Shown here in pieces: positions 35,650-43,351 of a DNA stretch of 43,351 nucleotides. This stretch comes from an uncultured Ileibacterium sp. GTDB taxonomy: Bacteria; Bacillota; Clostridia; Peptostreptococcales; Anaerovoracaceae. Where the stretch lies: assembly GCA_902488835.1 (NCBI GenBank), contig CABTXQ010000007.1, forward strand, positions 1 through 43,351, written 5' to 3'. How positions within the stretch are numbered: position 1 is the first letter of the stretch; the number at the start of each line of letters is the position of its first letter. The notes beneath the pieces were generated by a model, which saw only the letters and a program-made list of their open reading frames with translations, searched no databases and was not told where the DNA came from. The position numbers and the translations under genes are program-made.

Positions 35650-37458
35650 ATGAATATTAAAATTCTTGATAAATATATTGCAGACAAAATTGCAGCTGGT
35701 GAGGTTATAGAAAGGCCGCTTTCTATAGTTAAGGAGCTTGTTGAAAACTCAATAGATGCTAATGCAGATTTTATCACAATTGAAATTCGAAATGGTGGTA
35801 AGACATATATAAGGGTAAGTGATAACGGTGATGGTATACATTCTTCTGATGTAACTACCGCTTTTCATCACCATGCTACAGGAAAAATCAGAACTTTAGA
35901 TGATTTGAACTGCATTGAAACACTTGGATTCAGAGGTGAAGCACTTTCAAGCATAGCAGCTATTTCAAGAATATCAATTTTCACAAGAACCGAAGAAGAA
36001 ATTCTCGGAACTAAGGTTATAATTCATGCGGGAAAAGAGGTCTATCACGATTCAATAGGTATTAATAAGGGAACATCAATAATAGTAGAAGATGTTTTTT
36101 ATAATACTCCTGCAAGAAGAAAATTTATGAGAAGCGACGGTGCTGAATCATCTGCGATAATTGATTTTATAGAGAGAATAGCAATATTTTACTCTAATAT
36201 CAAATTTAGGATGATAAATAACGGGAAGGATATTTTTAACACTGACGGACTTTCAAATGTAAAAAACACAATAGAAAATATTTATCCTTATAAGGAATAT
36301 AAAAGCCTCTTAAGAATTGACTCTGACAATTTTTCTAAAGAAATTAAGGTATCGGGATACATCAGCGATCCAATGACAACAAAGAAGACAAGAAAAGCAC
36401 AGATAGTATTTGTAAATGGACGAATTGTTACAAGCAAGACTGTAGATAAGGGGATTGAAAAAGGTTACGGAGATAGAGTGTTTGCGGGCTTTCCTATTGC
36501 AATAATCTTTATTCAAATATCTCCTAAGCTTATAGATGTAAATATACATCCCGGAAAAAGAGAGATTAAATTCATAGATGATTCTGGAATTATTAATTGT
36601 ATATCTTATGCTATTAATTCGTCAATGAAACTTGAACAATCCATACCGACTATATCATTAAAGATTGAAGAGAAATTAAAAGACAAAATAAATGAGCCTG
36701 AATTTAAAGGTTTGGATTATCAACTCGACTTAAAAAGTTTTTTAAAAGATAAGAGAGAAAAAGAAGTAAGTGAAACAAGAGAAATTAATAATGAAGATAA
36801 AGCTTTTAGTGATTTTATAGACTTAAAAGAAGATCTTAATCCACTAATTAATAAACTGGAATTTTCTAATCTTAACATAGTTGGTTATTTATTTAATACG
36901 TATATTATCACATCGATAGACGATAGTGTTTATATAATTGATCAACACGCAGCTCACGAAAGAATAAATTATGAAAAATTCATTAAATCATATAATCAAA
37001 AAGAAAACATTCCACAAGAAATTTTAACGCCGTTCACAATAAAGGTATCTGGCTCTGTATATAATGGAGACGACAAATGGAAAGATATCATAAGAAGACT
37101 TGGATTTAGATTTGAAGATTTTGGAGAAAGAACATATATTTTTAGAGGCATACCAAAATTTATGAGTCTTGATGAAGCGAGATTATTTGCATCTTCATTT
37201 ATTGATGAAATGAGCATCGATATTAATTCATATTATAATACATCAGAGAATGAATTAAACACCAGCATTATCAATAAGCTTATAATGAAATCTTGCAAGA
37301 TGTCGGTAAAAGGCGGAGATAAATTAAGTATAATTGAGATTCAAGAACTAATACATGAGATGAGCAAATGTATAAATCCATATAGCTGTCCTCATGGTAG
37401 ACCAACTATGATTAAAACAAGTAAGAGTGAGATTGAAAAAGCATTCAAACGAAGATAA
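35650..37458 (+). CDS. mutL: DNA mismatch repair protein MutL with endonuclease motif
   Basis: Links mismatch detection to strand removal. The N-terminal GHKL ATPase shows ELVENSIDANA, SDNGDGIHSSD and GFRGEALSSIA, followed by the transducer domain (about 215-330, VNGRIVTSK, DVNIHPGKREI). A charged linker (about 335-395) leads to the C-terminal domain, which has the metal-dependent nicking motif DQHAAHERINYE (D431, E437, E442) and CPHGRPT (C580-T586). So this is a MutL with its own endonuclease, as expected where MutH is absent. 602 aa is usual. Confidence 0.97.
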   Translation: MNIKILDKYIADKIAAGEVIERPLSIVKELVENSIDANADFITIEIRNGGKTYIRVSDNGDGIHSSDVTTAFHHHATGKIRTLDDLNCIETLGFRGEALSSIAAISRISIFTRTEEEILGTKVIIHAGKEVYHDSIGINKGTSIIVEDVFYNTPARRKFMRSDGAESSAIIDFIERIAIFYSNIKFRMINNGKDIFNTDGLSNVKNTIENIYPYKEYKSLLRIDSDNFSKEIKVSGYISDPMTTKKTRKAQIVFVNGRIVTSKTVDKGIEKGYGDRVFAGFPIAIIFIQISPKLIDVNIHPGKREIKFIDDSGIINCISYAINSSMKLEQSIPTISLKIEEKLKDKINEPEFKGLDYQLDLKSFLKDKREKEVSETREINNEDKAFSDFIDLKEDLNPLINKLEFSNLNIVGYLFNTYIITSIDDSVYIIDQHAAHERINYEKFIKSYNQKENIPQEILTPFTIKVSGSVYNGDDKWKDIIRRLGFRFEDFGERTYIFRGIPKFMSLDEARLFASSFIDEMSIDINSYYNTSENELNTSIINKLIMKSCKMSVKGGDKLSIIEIQELIHEMSKCINPYSCPHGRPTMIKTSKSEIEKAFKRR

Positions 37459-37470
37459 AAGGATGAGGTT

Positions 37471-38937
37471 ATGAGCAATAGTAAATATTTAACAAAAGAA
37501 GAACTAAAGGAACGAATTCTAGAGATTAAGGCTAAGCAAGAAAACATCAAAAAACAGCAATCCGCACTTAAGGAGGCTGCCATAAATGAAATTAATCTTA
37601 TGAATGAAGCAAAATCAAATTATAAAGATGAAGAAAATATCAAGCATCGATTACATCTTGAAAAAGAATTAAATGAAAAAGAAGAAATTGCTGAAAAAGT
37701 AGAGGAAAAGATTAGACTTAAGGAAGAAATTGAAGAATTAAGGAGAAGAAAAGAAGAAGAATCAAAGAAAAAGCAACATGATCTTGAAATGCAAAGGATC
37801 AAAAGGCAAAATGAACAAAATGAAAGGCTAGAAATGATACGTCAGGCTTTGATGCGGAAAAAAAGAGAGAAAGAACTAATGGATCTCGAAAAAAAGAAGC
37901 TTGAAAAGGCCAAGAAATTAAATGTAGAAATAAAGGAAAAAGAAGAAAATATCGAAGCAGATGTAGTATCAGGCGATTCAGGTAAAAAACCGACAGTATA
38001 TGTCATCTCCGGCCCGACTGCTGTAGGAAAAAGCCAGATAGCTATGATGCTTGCTAAGCACGTGAACGGGGAAATTGTTAACTGCGATTCTGTTCAGATA
38101 TATGAACATTTTGACATAGGAAGTGCAAAACCAAGTAAAGATGACATGAGGAAAGTTCCTCATCATCTCTACGATTTTGCAGATCCAAAAAATCCATTAA
38201 CAGTTGCAGAATATCAGAAAATGGCGTTAAATACCATTGATGACATAATAAGTAGAAATAAGACGCCAATTATATGTGGTGGAACAGGTCTATATCTCAA
38301 TTCCATTTTATATCAAATGGATTTTGCAACTAATTCTTCAAATATGAACAGGAGAAAAGAGTTATCTGAACTTGCAAAAACTAATGGTTCAAATTATCTT
38401 TATGAACATCTGGCAGCCATTGATAAAGAAGCTGCTAACAGGATTCATCCTAATAATACAAGGAAAATAATAAGAGCGATTGAAGCATTCGAACTTGGGA
38501 GCGGGATAAAACCTATTAATGAATGTAATAAGAATACCAAATATGATTTCAAATTATTTGGAATAACTATGGATAGAGAATGGTTATATGAAAGAATAAA
38601 TAAGAGAACGCTAAAAATTGTAAAAAACGGTCTTATAAATGAGGTTAAAAAGTTAAAAGAAATGGAAATTTCTCCTGATTTACCTGCGATGAAGGCAATA
38701 GGATATAAAGAAATATATTCATATCTTGAGAATGAAACATCTCTAAAAGAAGCAATCACTAACGTCATGAAGAACACGAGACATTATGCAAAACGTCAAT
38801 TAACTTGGTTAAAAAGATATGATGATATTAAATGGATCGAGATTAATAAAGGCGACAGGTTAAGTAGCATAGTTCTCAAAATAATAAATGAAGCGAGTAT
38901 CGATGGGAAAGAAAACAATACCAAAGAAAGAATATAA
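37471..38937 (+). CDS. miaA: tRNA dimethylallyltransferase MiaA with a long N-terminal helical extension
   Basis: The C-terminal 316 residues are a complete MiaA, which adds the isopentenyl group to A37 of tRNAs reading UNN codons: P-loop GPTAVGKS at 181-188, NCDSVQIYEHFDIGSAKP, PHHLYDF, GGTGLYLNSILY, RKIIRAIEAFE and TRHYAKRQLTWLKR. Normal MiaA starts about eight residues before the P-loop. Here about 170 residues precede it, very rich in Lys, Glu and Arg, with no Gly, Pro, Cys, Trp or Phe in the first 160: a probable long helix or coiled coil. The chosen ATG at 37471 has an AGGATGAGG-type site 12 bases after mutL. An internal ATG giving a shorter form is possible but no strong site marks one. 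Confidence 0.93.
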   Translation: MSNSKYLTKEELKERILEIKAKQENIKKQQSALKEAAINEINLMNEAKSNYKDEENIKHRLHLEKELNEKEEIAEKVEEKIRLKEEIEELRRRKEEESKKKQHDLEMQRIKRQNEQNERLEMIRQALMRKKREKELMDLEKKKLEKAKKLNVEIKEKEENIEADVVSGDSGKKPTVYVISGPTAVGKSQIAMMLAKHVNGEIVNCDSVQIYEHFDIGSAKPSKDDMRKVPHHLYDFADPKNPLTVAEYQKMALNTIDDIISRNKTPIICGGTGLYLNSILYQMDFATNSSNMNRRKELSELAKTNGSNYLYEHLAAIDKEAANRIHPNNTRKIIRAIEAFELGSGIKPINECNKNTKYDFKLFGITMDREWLYERINKRTLKIVKNGLINEVKKLKEMEISPDLPAMKAIGYKEIYSYLENETSLKEAITNVMKNTRHYAKRQLTWLKRYDDIKWIEINKGDRLSSIVLKIINEASIDGKENNTKERI

Positions 38938-40036
38938 AATTCACAATAAAAGTGATAAACCGGATAATATTGTTGAAAATGAAAATGAAATTTATTTGGA
39001 ATGTGAAAGAATTGAAAACGAGCTTCCTGTATTTCTTCGTTCATATTTCATTTATTTGAAAGGGAACGTATTACCTTTAAGCCGTCTCGCTTATTTACGA
39101 GATATAAGATTCTTCTTCTATTACCTTATTAATGAGACAAATTTAACATCTGCAGATTCTATTAAAGAGATTAAGTCTGCAGAATTAAATAATATCAAAG
39201 CATCAGATGTTAATCTTTTTATAGATTACTGTAGGAAATATACTGTTGAAGAGCAAGATAATATTGTAGTTTATGAAAATTCAAACAAGACTCTTGCAAG
39301 GAAAAAAAGTTCTGTCAGTGTAATGTTTAAACAGCTTTTTAGGGACGGATTGATAGATTCTAATATAACAGACGGATTTGATCCAATTAGAGTTCCAAAA
39401 CCGGGAGAGCGCGAGATCAAAGCACTACAGGATGATGAGGTCATGATAATGCTTGACGCCGTTACCACTGGTGCACATCTTACAGATCATGAAAAAATAT
39501 ATTGGGAGAAGACTAAGTTACGAGATAAGGCTATACTCATAATCTTTTTGACCTACGGTTTAAGATTATCGGAACTACAACAGTTGAATGTTAGTAGTTT
39601 TAATTTTTCCAGAGGAGATTTCAAAATATATAGAAAAAGAGGCAAAGAATCTATAATGCCTATAAATAAAAGCGTAGAAATTGTCGTTAAGGATTACCTT
39701 GAGAACGAAAGACATCCAAGTGAAGATGACGAAGAAGCCTTATTTCTTTCATTACAGGGAAAACGGATTACATCCCGTGCAATAAGAGAACTTGTTAAAA
39801 AATATACATCAATAGCTTTAAGTACTAGTCGTAAGAATGGTTATAGCCCTCATAAATTAAGAGCTACTGCAGCTACAAGTCTTATTGGTCGGGGTAATTC
39901 AATCTATGATGTTCAAGCTTTACTTGATCATGAACAGGTTACAACAACTCAACTGTACGCATCACATAAGATAAATGTCAAGCGAGATCTTGTAAAGGAC
40001 ATGGAATGGGAGCTTGAAAGGAAGGAAGATAATTGA
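38888..40036 (+). CDS. Xer-type tyrosine recombinase
   Basis: Site-specific recombinase, 382 aa. An N-terminal SAM-like core-binding domain (about 38-150, LPVFLRSYFIYLKGN, YLRDIRFFFYYLI) precedes the catalytic domain with Arg226 (TYGLRLSELQQL), a lysine in the KRGKES hairpin, His322 and Arg325 (SPHKLRATA), His348 (LLDHEQVTT) and the nucleophile Tyr357 (QLYASH). All catalytic residues are present. The length and N-terminal layout resemble XerS, the single-protein chromosome dimer resolvase of streptococci, more than XerC/XerD of about 300 aa; this is inference. Start is the ATG at 38888 or the one at 38903; both overlap miaA. It fills the place where hfq often lies in Firmicutes. Confidence 0.9.
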   Translation: MKRVSMGKKTIPKKEYKIHNKSDKPDNIVENENEIYLECERIENELPVFLRSYFIYLKGNVLPLSRLAYLRDIRFFFYYLINETNLTSADSIKEIKSAELNNIKASDVNLFIDYCRKYTVEEQDNIVVYENSNKTLARKKSSVSVMFKQLFRDGLIDSNITDGFDPIRVPKPGEREIKALQDDEVMIMLDAVTTGAHLTDHEKIYWEKTKLRDKAILIIFLTYGLRLSELQQLNVSSFNFSRGDFKIYRKRGKESIMPINKSVEIVVKDYLENERHPSEDDEEALFLSLQGKRITSRAIRELVKKYTSIALSTSRKNGYSPHKLRATAATSLIGRGNSIYDVQALLDHEQVTTTQLYASHKINVKRDLVKDMEWELERKEDN

Positions 40037-41421
40037 ATTATAAAGAATATCTTATAGATGAATTTAAAATTGATCCTAATGTATTTAATTTTATTGAAAA
40101 TACAGAAGAAGAATTGGCTGAAGAGTTCAAGTATCTTGACGATATTTGCTCTATCAATCAGTTAAAAGTGTTATCATCTTTTCAAGAAAATCATATAAAC
40201 GATAGCCATTTTGGATGGAATACAGGATATGGTTATGACGATCCAGGAAGAAATGCAGTAGAAAAAGTATATTCATCAGTATTCAAAGGAGAAGCATCAC
40301 TTGTTAGAAGTGGCCTTGTAAACGGAACTCATGCAATTGCAACAGTTTTGTTCGGGATTCTCAGGCCCGGTGATGAACTTATTTATGCAACAGGTGAACC
40401 GTATGATACATTAAAAACAGTTATTGGCACAATGTCAGGCAGTGCAAGCACTACATCAAAGATAAAACACCTTGGAAAAAGAGGAATAAATAAGAATACA
40501 GTTGACATTGATAACAATATCACAAACAAAGGTACTCTTATTGACTACGGCATTAAATTTAAATCAATACCGCTTATGACAGATGGAAACATTGATTATG
40601 AATCATTGAAAAGTGCAATTAACAAAAGGACTAAAATTATAGCGATCCAGCGTTCTACTGGATATGATTGGCGACCTGCAATAAGTATTGATGAAATTAA
40701 AAAAATCGTCACACTTGTTCACTCTGTTGATCCGAATATCATTACATTTGTAGACAATTGCTATGGAGAATTTATTGATCAAAAAGAACCAATAGAGGTA
40801 GGAGCAGATATTATAGCAGGATCCCTTATTAAAAACCCTGGTGGTGGCTTAGCCTTGAGCGGTGGGTATATAACAGGGAAAAAAGAGCTTGTCAAACTTG
40901 CTTCATATAGGCTAACATGTCCTGGAATAGGGGATGAATGCGGACTTACATTTGGACAAAATAGAACTATTCTTCAGGGTTTATTTATGGCACCAAAGGT
41001 TGTAAATGCCGCAGCAAAAGGCTCTCTCTTATGTGGACTTGTATATAATAAACTAGGATTTTCAGTTTGCCCTTCAGCAAAATCAAGAAGGAAGGATATT
41101 GTTTCTGCTATAAAATTTAATGATCCGGACAAAATGCTAGTATTTTGTCAATCTATACAAAAAGCTTCTCCGATAGATTCATATGTTACACCGATTCCAT
41201 GGGAAATGCCTGGTTATGATGATAAGGTAGTCATGGCTGCAGGAAATTTTGTTCAAGGCTCATCGATAGAACTAAGCGCTGATGCCCCAATGAGAGAACC
41301 ATATATAGCATATTTTCAAGGTGGCCTTACATATGAACATTCAAAATATGGAATCATAAAAAGTCTTGACAGCCTTATAAAGGAGAAATTAATTGACGAT
41401 AAGTTTTTATTGTATAAATAA
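40033..41421 (+). CDS. ynbB: YnbB-family PLP enzyme (methionine gamma-lyase-like, 'aluminium resistance' family)
   Basis: Fold type I pyridoxal-phosphate protein, 462 aa, of the YnbB family related to Cys/Met metabolism lyases. Substrate and reaction have not been settled for the family. Visible: DSHFGWNTGYGYDDPGR, RSGLVNGTHAIA, RSTGYDWRPA, DNCYGEFI, the PLP lysine K267 in GSLIKNPGGGLA, and a C-terminal YIAYFQGGLTY. The start is a TTG at 40033 overlapping the recombinase stop (TTGA), with AAGGAAG just upstream; no ATG is close. In Bacillus ynbB lies near miaA and hfq, so this neighbourhood is conserved apart from the recombinase. Confidence 0.88.
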   Translation: MNYKEYLIDEFKIDPNVFNFIENTEEELAEEFKYLDDICSINQLKVLSSFQENHINDSHFGWNTGYGYDDPGRNAVEKVYSSVFKGEASLVRSGLVNGTHAIATVLFGILRPGDELIYATGEPYDTLKTVIGTMSGSASTTSKIKHLGKRGINKNTVDIDNNITNKGTLIDYGIKFKSIPLMTDGNIDYESLKSAINKRTKIIAIQRSTGYDWRPAISIDEIKKIVTLVHSVDPNIITFVDNCYGEFIDQKEPIEVGADIIAGSLIKNPGGGLALSGGYITGKKELVKLASYRLTCPGIGDECGLTFGQNRTILQGLFMAPKVVNAAAKGSLLCGLVYNKLGFSVCPSAKSRRKDIVSAIKFNDPDKMLVFCQSIQKASPIDSYVTPIPWEMPGYDDKVVMAAGNFVQGSSIELSADAPMREPYIAYFQGGLTYEHSKYGIIKSLDSLIKEKLIDDKFLLYK

Positions 41422-41430
41422 GGTTTTAAT

Positions 41431-42204
41431 ATGGTTTATAAGAAGAAGAGATTAAAAAAGAGATTAAATATAATAAATAATATAAAAGCCAATACAAAGG
41501 GTTTATCATCTAAAGAAAAGCTAATTATTATGATTAAATTACTAGCTTTTTTATTCATTATTATTGGACTTCCTTTGATTATTGTTCATTTTTATAAGGA
41601 CGTGTTTTTTAATGCGAAATCCATGAAAAATCTCTTATCATCTTTTTCAAATAATAAGGTTGCAGCATTTATCATACTTATATTATTACAAATTATTCAA
41701 ATTATTATTTGCATTATTCCCGGTCAGCCGATTCAAATTGCAGCAAGTTATACATTTGGATTTTGGGTTGGACTTATTATTTCGGTAATAGGAGCCGTAC
41801 TTGGCACAATAATAACATATTTACTTGCGTCTTTTCTTGGAAAAAGTGTAATGCATATTATATTTGGTAAGGATAAAATAGATAAGTATTCACAAAAATT
41901 AAATAGCAGAAGATCATATCTTATTATATTTCTACTGTATTTGATTCCAGGAATACCAAAAGATTCAATAAGCTATATAGCAGGTATTTCGGAGATCAAA
42001 CTTAGACCATTCATATATATCTCTACGCTTGGAAGAATACCAGGAGTTGCAGGCAGTCTTTTATTCGGATATTTTACAAAAACCAAAAACTATCAAGGAC
42101 TTGTAGTAATTTCAATAATAGCATTGGTAATATTTGTTATATCTATATACAGAAGAAAAGAGATAGCTCAATGGGTTGACAGTATTCAAGAAAAAGATAA
42201 TTAA
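41431..42204 (+). CDS. TVP38/TMEM64 (DedA-like, VTT domain) membrane protein
   Basis: Membrane protein of 257 aa with a Lys/Arg-rich N-terminal tail (about 1-30) and around six hydrophobic stretches: IKLLAFLFIIIGLPLIIV, FIILILLQIIQIIICII, GLIISVIGAVLGTIITYLLA, LIIFLLYLIPG, a GRIPGVAGSLLFGYF segment and VVISIIALVIFVISIY. The VTT-domain hallmarks PGQPIQIAASYTFG and LIPGIPKDSISYIAG are present. Relatives act in lipid scrambling or flipping, including undecaprenyl phosphate for DedA proteins, but the role here is unknown. AAGG lies upstream of the ATG, nine bases after ynbB. Last gene of the gap-mutS unit. Confidence 0.87.
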   Translation: MVYKKKRLKKRLNIINNIKANTKGLSSKEKLIIMIKLLAFLFIIIGLPLIIVHFYKDVFFNAKSMKNLLSSFSNNKVAAFIILILLQIIQIIICIIPGQPIQIAASYTFGFWVGLIISVIGAVLGTIITYLLASFLGKSVMHIIFGKDKIDKYSQKLNSRRSYLIIFLLYLIPGIPKDSISYIAGISEIKLRPFIYISTLGRIPGVAGSLLFGYFTKTKNYQGLVVISIIALVIFVISIYRRKEIAQWVDSIQEKDN

Positions 42205-42207
42205 TAT

Positions 42208-42249
42208 ACCCAACTATTCCGAAAATTGTGATTTTAGGAATAGTTGGGT
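42208..42249. terminator. Long hairpin between convergent genes, probable bidirectional terminator
   Basis: ACCCAACTATTCC (42208-42220) pairs perfectly with GGAATAGTTGGGT (42237-42249). Inside, AAAAT (42222-42226) pairs with ATTTT (42231-42235) around a TGTG loop. The hairpin sits between the stops of the VTT protein (+) and the activase-like gene (-). Flanking T-tracts are modest on both sides, so strength is uncertain. Confidence 0.75.
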
Positions 42250-42288
42250 CTCTATTATTTCATATATAAATATGAATTTAAAATCTAA

Positions 42289-43351
42289 TCAGTTGCTCCC
42301 TTCCATATTCTTGAAAGCTGTTGCCATCATCATTTTAATTCTGTTTAGTTGATTAACATTAGATGCACCCGGATCATAATCAATAGCGACGATATTTGCA
42401 TCCTTATCATAATTTCTCATAGCCTTTATCATTCCTTTTCCTACGACATGATTTGGTAGACATGCAAATGGCTGCAGGCACAGTATGTTTTTTACGCCAG
42501 AATTTATGAGGTCAACCATTTCCCCTGTAAGAAGCCACCCTTCGCCACATTGATTTCCTATACTGATTATCCTTGATGCGTATTCAGCCTTTTCTTCAAT
42601 CTTTATGTCCGGTTTAAATCTCTTTGATTTATCAAGCACATTTCTTAGCATGTTTCTATAATGCTCAATAATGCTAAGTGCCGTATTGTTAATAAGAGTA
42701 TCATTTTTCTTACCTGAAAGCCATTTGTAATTAAATCTTTTACTGAACATTCCATATTCAAAAAAGTCTATAAGGCTTGGTACTACCGCTTCTCCGCCTT
42801 CCTCTTCTATTAGGTCAACAAGATTATTATTTGCATTAGGATGATATTTAACAAGAATTTCTCCAACTATGCCAATTTTGGGTTTCTTAATATCCTCATT
42901 AAGAGGTAGTTCATCAAATTCATCTACAATATCTTGAATATTTCGCTTAAACTGGTTTGTCTTTAAGTTAATACAATTTGATACAATTTTATCAAACCAT
43001 TTATTCATTATTTTTTCGCTTGATCCTTTAACCTTTTCATATGGCCTTGTGCGATATAAACATTTCATCATAAGATCACCGTAATTTGTTGCCATAATAA
43101 AGGATAAGAGCATTTTTATTGAAACGTGAAACCCTTTATTCGTTTCAAGTCCTGCCATGTTGAACGAAATTACAGGTATTTGAGGCATTCCCATATCATT
43201 AAAGGCTTTTCTCAGAAGAGCTACATAATTTGAAGCTCTGCACCCTCCACCAGTCTGAGACATAAATACTCCTACTTTATCAAGATCATAATCACCGGAT
43301 TTAAGTGCTGAGATAATTTGTCCAAGTGTAACTATTGTCGGATAGCAAGCA
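42289..43351 (-). CDS. 2-hydroxyacyl-CoA dehydratase activase-related protein, C-terminal part (5' end missing)
   Basis: Read from the minus strand, the frame is open through the right edge (first residues ACYPTIVTLGQII), so the Met at 43263 is internal and the gene starts outside the window. About 353 residues are seen. Conserved pieces are SQTGGGCRASNYVALLRK, PVISFN, KPKIGIVGEILVKYHPNAN, CLQPFACLPNHVVGKGM and DYDPGASNVNQLNRIK. These are typical of the C-terminal half of the very large Clostridia proteins (about 1,400 aa) that join BcrAD/BadFG-type activase domains to an HgdB-like region. Cysteines such as those in GGGCR and FACLP may bind an iron-sulfur cluster. Relatives activate radical dehydratases, but no dehydratase gene is in view and the large fused form has no settled role. 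Confidence 0.85.
   Translation of the reverse strand, partial: ACYPTIVTLGQIISALKSGDYDLDKVGVFMSQTGGGCRASNYVALLRKAFNDMGMPQIPVISFNMAGLETNKGFHVSIKMLLSFIMATNYGDLMMKCLYRTRPYEKVKGSSEKIMNKWFDKIVSNCINLKTNQFKRNIQDIVDEFDELPLNEDIKKPKIGIVGEILVKYHPNANNNLVDLIEEEGGEAVVPSLIDFFEYGMFSKRFNYKWLSGKKNDTLINNTALSIIEHYRNMLRNVLDKSKRFKPDIKIEEKAEYASRIISIGNQCGEGWLLTGEMVDLINSGVKNILCLQPFACLPNHVVGKGMIKAMRNYDKDANIVAIDYDPGASNVNQLNRIKMMMATAFKNMEGSN

Noticed and set aside
38888..40036. Tyrosine recombinase as the integrase of a mobile element
   Set aside because: It overlaps both neighbours, there are no att-like repeats, tRNA gene or other phage/ICE genes, and the flanking order is core genome.

Overview
The window is a dense, low-G+C (about one third by eye), AGA/ATA-rich bacterial chromosome segment, almost entirely read from the + strand. 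Gene order and families point to an anaerobic Clostridia/Firmicutes host: rel-MBL-hemZ-hisS-aspS, mltG-trmR-trhP, asp23-nusB-xseAB-ispA-dxs-tlyA, mutS-mutL-miaA-ynbB and a 2-hydroxyacyl-CoA dehydratase activase-like protein. The exact genus cannot be fixed from the sequence. No phage, IS element, CRISPR array, tRNA or rRNA is visible, and no gene-free stretch reaches 300 bases.

Region 1 (1-27561) is one unbroken + strand run of 26 genes, from the 3' part of secF to thiD. Gaps are at most about 36 bases, many genes overlap, and the first clear intrinsic terminator comes after thiD. In order it covers protein export (secF), stringent response (rel), a metallo-hydrolase, anaerobic heme synthesis (hemZ), aminoacyl-tRNA synthetases (hisS, aspS, leuS), a fused NadD-YqeK protein, ribosome silencing (rsfS), RNA decay (RNase J, YlbF), EF-P, MltG, tRNA wobble-uridine modification (trmR, trhP), a CNNM/CorC transporter, Asp23-family protein and NusB, a TsaD-like paralogue, exonuclease VII, isoprenoid synthesis (ispA, dxs), an rRNA methylase (tlyA) and thiamine synthesis (thiE, thiD).

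Region 2 (27562-31932) holds a MacB/LolD-type ABC exporter (ATPase plus two-repeat FtsX permease) behind its own leader, then a class I aminotransferase with a possible extended -10 promoter and a strong terminator.

Region 3 (31933-42249) is a second tightly packed unit: gap, mutS, mutL, miaA, a Xer-type tyrosine recombinase, a YnbB-family PLP enzyme and a TVP38/DedA-type membrane protein. It ends in a long hairpin that probably serves both strands. Oddities are a GAPDH gene at the head of the mismatch-repair genes, a MiaA carrying about 170 extra residues of predicted helix/coiled coil, and a recombinase where many Firmicutes carry hfq.

Region 4 (42289-43351) is the C-terminal part of a minus-strand activase/dehydratase-related protein that runs off the right edge.

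Most of the window is conserved core genome. No complete new defence or mobile system is visible. The best leads are the MiaA extension, the recombinase in the miaA-ynbB slot, the TsaD-like paralogue, and the possible alternative hairpins upstream of gap. All functional calls come from reading motifs and gene order; no database search was run.
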